20,334 nucleotides of DNA from positions 1-20,334 of the forward strand of contig DATCIR010000095.1 of the NCBI GenBank assembly GCA_036507695.1, in the 5' to 3' direction. Made by a program: the position numbers and the translations under genes. Positions within the stretch are counted from its first letter, which is position 1. Every line of letters begins with the position of its first letter. This document shows, piece by piece, positions 16,014-20,334 of the stretch. The notes under the pieces are model-generated. The model was not told the origin of the DNA and did no database searches. It saw nothing but the letters and a program-made list of their open reading frames with translations. This DNA is from JAKEGK01 sp036507695. Its GTDB lineage: Bacteria > Pseudomonadota > Gammaproteobacteria > SZUA-152.

Positions 16014-16094
16014 ACTATGTTTACAAAAGTACTATGGTTACAATTACTATGGTTACAATTACTATCGTTACAAAAGTACTCTCGTTACAAAAGG
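16014..16094 (+). repeat. Five-copy 15/17-bp tandem repeat before mshI
   Basis: Five units of 17, 15, 15, 17 and 17 bases start at 16014, 16031, 16046, 16061 and 16078. The shared pattern is ACTATSGTTACAA followed by TT or AAGT. The two central 15-base units are identical. The last unit ends in AAAAGG and supplies the ribosome binding site of mshI. The array is non-coding if translation starts at 16103. It may set spacing between mshP and mshI or carry repeated protein sites. Confidence 0.9.
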
Positions 16095-16102
16095 ACAAGA
16101 CT

Positions 16103-17086
16103 ATGATTTCATTTTCCGGCTTTACATTTTCCAAGTATTGGTTCGCAAACAAGGCGGGCAAAAAATCGATGGCGGCCATGGTGCCGGGCTCGCAAGGCCT
16201 GTCGGTGGCGGTAGTTAATGCTGAAGGTGAACGCCCGAAATTGGAAACTTGGGATTATGTGCCCTGGCAAGGCGGTTCGGCAAGCGGGCAGCTACTTCGA
16301 GACAAGGTAAAACAGCACGGTTTGAGCAAGCGTGCGTGTACTACGGTCATGGAATTAGGCGACTACGTTATTCTTAGCATCGAAGCGCCAGTTGTACCGC
16401 CAGTTGAGTTACGCGCAGCCGTTCGCTGGCAAATTAAAGACCTCATTGATTTTCACATCGACGATGCGGTTATAGATGTGTTTGACGCACCGGCCAGCGG
16501 CGCCGGTGGGAAAAAGAGTATGTATGTGGTCGTGGCAAAAACATCGACAGTGCGTGAGCGGGTTGAACAATTACAAAAGGCCGAAGCCAATCTCACCACC
16601 ATTGATGTGCCGGAATTGGCCTTGAGCAACATTAGTAAACGATTTCCTGAAGATAACGCAGGCGTGGTCTTTGTTTACCTGACCGCGGAGCGTGGACTCA
16701 TTCTTTTTACGCGCAGGCAAACACTGTATTTCGCCCGTACCCTGGAAATTGGCTATGAATTCCTGCGTCAGGGCATGGGTGAAGATTCCGGGTTAAGCCC
16801 GGCGAGTAATAACAACTTTGACCGGCTCGTGTTGCAAGTGCAACGCTCACTGGATTATTACGATCGTTATTATGGTCAGCCCCATGTGGCCGGACTGGTA
16901 TTGGCGCCTACTGAATTGCCCATTCCCGGATTGGATGAGTATTTGCACCAGGTACTGGGACTCGAAACGCGCACCCTGGATTTGTCCGAAATACTCGATA
17001 TGGATGAACATCTAACGGTTCAGCAACAGGCCCGTTGTTTACCGGCAGTAGGTGCTGCCCTTCGTCAGGAACACACCAGGCTGTAG
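16103..17086 (+). CDS. mshI: MSHA biogenesis protein MshI (PilM-like)
   Basis: A 327-residue cytoplasmic protein of the PilM/actin-like ATPase fold, expected to bind the PilN-like protein coded at 674-1294 and link the alignment complex to MshE. Features include VELRAAVRWQIKDLIDFHIDDAVIDVFDAP, a region typical of MshI, and GVVFVYLTAERGLILFTRRQTLYFART in the second half. There is no membrane segment. ATG 16103 has AAGGA seven bases upstream and gives a normal N-terminus; the in-frame ATG at 16034 would translate the tandem repeat. The gene closes the cluster, whereas in Vibrio cholerae mshI lies at the head. A 12-bp duplication covers its stop codon. Confidence 0.87.
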   Translation: MISFSGFTFSKYWFANKAGKKSMAAMVPGSQGLSVAVVNAEGERPKLETWDYVPWQGGSASGQLLRDKVKQHGLSKRACTTVMELGDYVILSIEAPVVPPVELRAAVRWQIKDLIDFHIDDAVIDVFDAPASGAGGKKSMYVVVAKTSTVRERVEQLQKAEANLTTIDVPELALSNISKRFPEDNAGVVFVYLTAERGLILFTRRQTLYFARTLEIGYEFLRQGMGEDSGLSPASNNNFDRLVLQVQRSLDYYDRYYGQPHVAGLVLAPTELPIPGLDEYLHQVLGLETRTLDLSEILDMDEHLTVQQQARCLPAVGAALRQEHTRL

Positions 17087-17103
17087 TTATAGCTGTAGTT
17101 ATA
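17080..17103 (+). repeat. 12-bp tandem duplication at the mshI stop
   Basis: GCTGTAGTTATA occurs twice in direct succession (17080-17091 and 17092-17103). The first copy contains the mshI stop codon TAG, so the second has no effect on the protein. It lies in the 32-base gap between the convergent genes. Confidence 0.85.
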
Positions 17104-17104
17104 T

Positions 17105-17119
17105 GTGGCCCGGCGCCAC
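17105..17119. terminator. Weak hairpin between convergent genes
   Basis: GTGGC (17105-17109) pairs with GCCAC (17115-17119) around a 5-base loop. It sits between the tail-to-tail mshI and EAL genes, where a shared terminator would be expected, but no T-run follows on either strand. Confidence 0.2.
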
Positions 17120-20106
17120 TATTTCGATTCGCCTTGTTGCTTTCTCTCTGGGATTACGGCCAGGCCCCAGGGCGACTCGTTCAACCATGTATTGATTTGC
17201 TCAACGGACATCGGCCGGCCCATATAGTAGCCTTGCGCGGAATCACATCCGAGCGCCTTCAACTGCTCCCACACGGACTCGTTCTCCACGCCTTCGGCCA
17301 CTACCGTGAGGGCCATATCATGCGCCAAGGTGATCGTGGATCGAACTATGCTCTCCGAATCTGCGTCATCCAGCATGTCGGCGATAAATGACTTGTCGAT
17401 CTTGATGGCCGTTACGGGCAGCTTTTTGAGATAACTCAGGGACGAGTAGCCGGTCCCGAAGTCGTCAATGTAGAGCGGTATCCCGGAGTCTCTTAATCGT
17501 GACAGGACTTCGAGAGCACCCACCGGGTCCGCCATGACCGCGCTTTCCGTAATCTCCAGTTCAAGCATCGCTTTCTCCACACAACAGGCTGTACACAACT
17601 CCCGGACCTTATCCAGCAGGTGCGGGTCCTGGAGGTTAAATGCGGAAAGATTGACGGCTATCGGCAGCCTGATGCCGGTCTGCCGCCAGGTTTGCATCTG
17701 TCGTAGTGCTGCCCCCAATACCCAATCCGTGACCGCGTGGATCATCCCGGTACGCTCCGCCAGCGGGATGAATTCATCAGGGGGAACCATGCCAAGCGTT
17801 GGATGCGGCCAACGCGCCAAGGCTTCGAAGCCATTGACGAGTCCTGACTGCATGGAGATTTTCGGCTGGTAATACACCTCCAGCTCATTGCCTTCCAAGG
17901 CCCGGTTCAGGTCGGAAGCAAGCGCCAGATGACGCTTTTTGTTGACATCCTGTTCCGGTGAGTAAAACGCGCAACTGTTTCCAGACGTTTTTGCCAGCTG
18001 CATTGCCACATCCGCATGACGCATGAGGTGTTCCCATTCGGTCCCGTGCTCGGGAAACAGGACGATACCCACGTTCGCTCTTATGACCAGCGAGAAGTCA
18101 TCTATTGCCACCGGTTGATTCAGAAGCTTCAGGATACGCAACGCCGTTTTCTCAGCGTGATCAGGATCCACCTCCTGCAGGAGTATGGCGAATTCATCAC
18201 TCCGCATGCGGGCCACGAACCCGCCTTTTTCCAGGGCCTGACTGATACGGAGCGCCGATTCCTGGATGACTTTGTCACCGGCATCAAAACCCAGCGTGTC
18301 ATTGATATCCCGCAATCGCTCCAGATCGATCAGCAACAGGGTGAGTGAGTGATTCCGCGCGCGCGCCCTGGTGAGGTTTTTCGCCAGAAGCTCTTCGAGC
18401 GAAGCGTGATTCGGGAGACCAGTCAACGCATCGTAGTACGCCATACGTTGGATCGTGGCCTGCGCAGCGTCGTGCTTGACACGTGTGCGCAGGTTAGCGA
18501 TACCATAGGCGAGATCTTCCGCCATTTCCCGCAGCAGTTCGATTTCGGCCGCGTCAAACGCATCGTAATCCCCTGAATAGATGGTGAGCGCGCCCAGCAC
18601 TTCCCGGCCTGCGCACAAGGGCAGCGACACGGCCGAGTTGATAGCATACTTGCGCGCTATCTCATACCATCGCTGATACCGTTGATCAGTCTGTTGCCGA
18701 TGTACCACGCAAAGCCGGCCGGTTCTGATCGCCGTTTGGGTGGGGTCATCTCCATCGTCCGCACCGGCCCAGCTGATTTGCAGTTCGGAGAGAAAGGACT
18801 CGCCGGTACCGGCGTGCGCGACCGGCCGCACAGGCTTTCCGTCCCCGTGTTCCGCATACCCGACCCAGGCCATGCGATAGCCGCCGAGTCCCACCGCCAC
18901 GCTGCACATTTTCTGCAGTAATGATGATTCGTCGATGGCTCGGACGAGCGCGCGGTTACCGGCGCTCAGGGAATGCAGCGCACGATTGGTGCGTTGTAAT
19001 TCCTTATCATGTATCCCGGCTTCGATCTGCCGGTGTTGCAGCGATACGGCCATCTGGTCAAACGTCCGCGCCAGTTGCCCGAATTCGTCCTGTTGCTCCT
19101 GCAATCCGGTCCTGGTGTGGAGATCACCCTGTCCCAGGCGTTCACTGGCGCGTGCCAGGACCTGTAGTGGATGCAACACGAAGGCATGACTCCCCATCCA
19201 TGCCACGATAGCCACCGCGATCACTATCAGTAACAGAACAAACAAATCGCGCTTAAAGTGTGCGTCAAGTTCGGCATAGGCAACGGCACGCGGGATACCC
19301 ACACTGACATACACGCTGTCTGAACCGGCCTGGTGAAGGGGACTGAAGGCGAAGAGACGGTGAATACCCGCCGCGTCAATCGATTCGGCGGTGCCTTCAA
19401 CGCCACGTTCGAGGATTAAGCGGGCGAACGGCGCGTCCCGGATCGACTTGCCGAACCATTTGTCCGGATCGGGCTGGTGCGCCAGCACCGTACCACGGCC
19501 ATCCAGGATGGTAATCGTCGTTCTTTCCGGGAGCGAAATTTCGGTGAGCTTACGGCCCAGCCAGGCGAGGTCGAGCGCCGCGAAAACCACACCATCGATA
19601 TGTCCTTGGGTATCACGTAGCGGGTAACCGAAATTGATACTGCTCTTGCCGGTGACGCGTCCCACCTGATAGCCGCCAATCGCGAAGTCACCCGTCTCAA
19701 TGGCGTTACGGAAATAGACCCTGTCATAAATCGAAACCGGTACGGGCATGGGCAAGCCACTGCAACGCATCACACCGTCGCGGCCACTGACACCAAAATT
19801 AGCATAGTAGGGGTATTGCACAAGAAGCTTGGCGAATTCACCGTTACAGGCAATTCCGGCATCCGCTGCGCGCACGCTGGGCAATTGCGCCAAACTGGGC
19901 AACAACTGCCGCGCCCCGGCTATTAGTTCCCGCTGCTCCAATACGATCAAGCGGGCCAGCGTCAGGGAGACTGTCTGAATATGGCGGGTCTCGTTCTTGC
20001 GCGCCTCGACGGCGTTATACAATACGAGGACACACACCGGAATAATAATCAGCGCCAACAACAGCACCAGGCGTCCACGCAGGGTATAGAGTACGTTCAA
20101 TTGCAT
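17119..20106 (-). CDS. Membrane-bound dCACHE-HAMP-GAF-GGDEF-EAL protein, probable c-di-GMP phosphodiesterase
   Basis: A 995-residue c-di-GMP signalling protein. A membrane segment (about 11-31) and a second one (about 284-304) enclose a periplasmic dCACHE sensor (DRVYFRNAIETG, GRVTGKSSINFGYPLRD). HAMP (about 305-365), GAF (about 392-555), GGDEF (about 570-720) and EAL (about 735-985) follow. The GGDEF motif is RSDEF (635-639), so cyclase activity is doubtful. The EAL domain keeps E761 in EALAR, ELEITES, DDFGTGYSSL (D881, D882), IKIDKSFI, VAEGVENE and QGYYMGRP, consistent with active hydrolysis. ATG 20106 has AAGGA six bases upstream. It is convergent with mshI, 32 bases apart. It could tune the c-di-GMP that MshE senses, which is inference from proximity. 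Confidence 0.92.
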   Translation of the reverse strand: MQLNVLYTLRGRLVLLLALIIIPVCVLVLYNAVEARKNETRHIQTVSLTLARLIVLEQRELIAGARQLLPSLAQLPSVRAADAGIACNGEFAKLLVQYPYYANFGVSGRDGVMRCSGLPMPVPVSIYDRVYFRNAIETGDFAIGGYQVGRVTGKSSINFGYPLRDTQGHIDGVVFAALDLAWLGRKLTEISLPERTTITILDGRGTVLAHQPDPDKWFGKSIRDAPFARLILERGVEGTAESIDAAGIHRLFAFSPLHQAGSDSVYVSVGIPRAVAYAELDAHFKRDLFVLLLIVIAVAIVAWMGSHAFVLHPLQVLARASERLGQGDLHTRTGLQEQQDEFGQLARTFDQMAVSLQHRQIEAGIHDKELQRTNRALHSLSAGNRALVRAIDESSLLQKMCSVAVGLGGYRMAWVGYAEHGDGKPVRPVAHAGTGESFLSELQISWAGADDGDDPTQTAIRTGRLCVVHRQQTDQRYQRWYEIARKYAINSAVSLPLCAGREVLGALTIYSGDYDAFDAAEIELLREMAEDLAYGIANLRTRVKHDAAQATIQRMAYYDALTGLPNHASLEELLAKNLTRARARNHSLTLLLIDLERLRDINDTLGFDAGDKVIQESALRISQALEKGGFVARMRSDEFAILLQEVDPDHAEKTALRILKLLNQPVAIDDFSLVIRANVGIVLFPEHGTEWEHLMRHADVAMQLAKTSGNSCAFYSPEQDVNKKRHLALASDLNRALEGNELEVYYQPKISMQSGLVNGFEALARWPHPTLGMVPPDEFIPLAERTGMIHAVTDWVLGAALRQMQTWRQTGIRLPIAVNLSAFNLQDPHLLDKVRELCTACCVEKAMLELEITESAVMADPVGALEVLSRLRDSGIPLYIDDFGTGYSSLSYLKKLPVTAIKIDKSFIADMLDDADSESIVRSTITLAHDMALTVVAEGVENESVWEQLKALGCDSAQGYYMGRPMSVEQINTWLNESPWGLAVIPERKQQGESK

Positions 20107-20246
20107 GAAAATTCCTTTTTCCCCGCATCAACCGGCGTTTAGCCAATGGGTGTTATAACGTCACAATAAGTTATACCGCGGAAATCCTCACTTACTATAA
20201 TTCGTCGTGGCAACTAGTCTGGTGCTGGTTCCTAATTAAGTACTGC

Positions 20247-20334
20247 GGTAACTACTCACCCCATGTGCAGCATAGGTTAAAGCGGTGCGGGTGTCTCCTG
20301 CCGGGGGCGTCTGCGGCCAGGGATGACCGCCGTC
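20247..20334 (-). repeat. Right copy of 88-bp inverted repeat
   Basis: Reverse complement of 78-165 with 6 mismatches. Its inner edge, GGTAACTACTCACC, faces the EAL gene and the match stops abruptly there. The hairpin near 20313-20330 (GCGGCCA, GGGA loop) has one mispaired base compared with the left copy. The copy runs to the last base of the window, so it may extend further, as the left one is preceded by more palindromes. The 140 bases between it and the EAL gene start hold no gene and no convincing promoter, only two GTTATAMC-like motifs (20152-20159 and 20170-20177). Confidence 0.88.

Noticed and set aside
16014..16094. CRISPR array
   Set aside because: The units are 15-17 bases and contiguous, with no unique spacers, and no cas genes are present.
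16034..16102. N-terminal extension of mshI from ATG 16034
   Set aside because: It would translate the tandem repeat into MVTITMVTITIVTK and has no good ribosome binding site. ATG 16103 has AAGGA seven bases upstream.

Overview
The window holds one almost complete MSHA-type (mannose-sensitive hemagglutinin) type IV pilus cluster, from about 674 to 17086 on the + strand, followed by a convergent gene (17119-20106, minus strand) for a membrane-bound cyclic-di-GMP enzyme. The MSHA gene families and the roughly 50% GC of most genes suggest a gammaproteobacterium; a betaproteobacterium is possible and I cannot name a genus.

Layout. (1) 1-165: a cluster of GC-rich palindromes running into an 88-bp sequence that returns, inverted, at 20247-20334. 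These inverted copies bracket the pilus cluster and its neighbour. (2) 166-673: non-coding leader with an AT-rich promoter-like stretch near 231-260. (3) 674-9290: tightly packed assembly genes in the order PilN-like protein, mshJ, mshK, mshL (secretin), mshM (ATPase), mshN (TPR protein), mshE (extension ATPase) and mshG (platform protein). Most junctions overlap or are only a few bases apart, so this is probably one transcript. (4) 9484-9891: the single major pilin gene, with a hexamer repeat at its start, a possible promoter of its own, and a structured 3' region ending in a good intrinsic terminator (10009-10043). (5) 10056-15970: mshQ (large exported DUF6701 protein), then the minor prepilins mshC, mshD and mshO and the PilX-like mshP, mostly coupled by 4-base or 1-base overlaps. 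(6) 16103-17086: PilM-like mshI, behind a five-copy 15/17-bp tandem repeat. (7) 17119-20106: dCACHE-HAMP-GAF-GGDEF-EAL protein with a degenerate GGDEF motif and an intact EAL site.

How it works together. MshI (PilM-like), the PilN-like protein, MshJ and MshK would form the inner-membrane alignment complex reaching to the MshL secretin. MshE, whose N-terminus carries two complete 24-residue c-di-GMP-binding motifs, drives pilin polymerisation on MshG. MshM and MshN are accessory assembly factors. MshC, D, O and P resemble the tip or priming minor pilins, and MshQ is a probable tip or surface adhesin. The neighbouring EAL protein, probably a phosphodiesterase, could lower the c-di-GMP that MshE senses; that link is inference from proximity.

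The pilus system itself is known. The unusual points are its arrangement (PilM and PilN parts at opposite ends, mshQ in the middle, no mshF or second pilin), the flanking inverted repeats, a compositionally mosaic mshQ, and several short tandem repeats at gene starts and ends.
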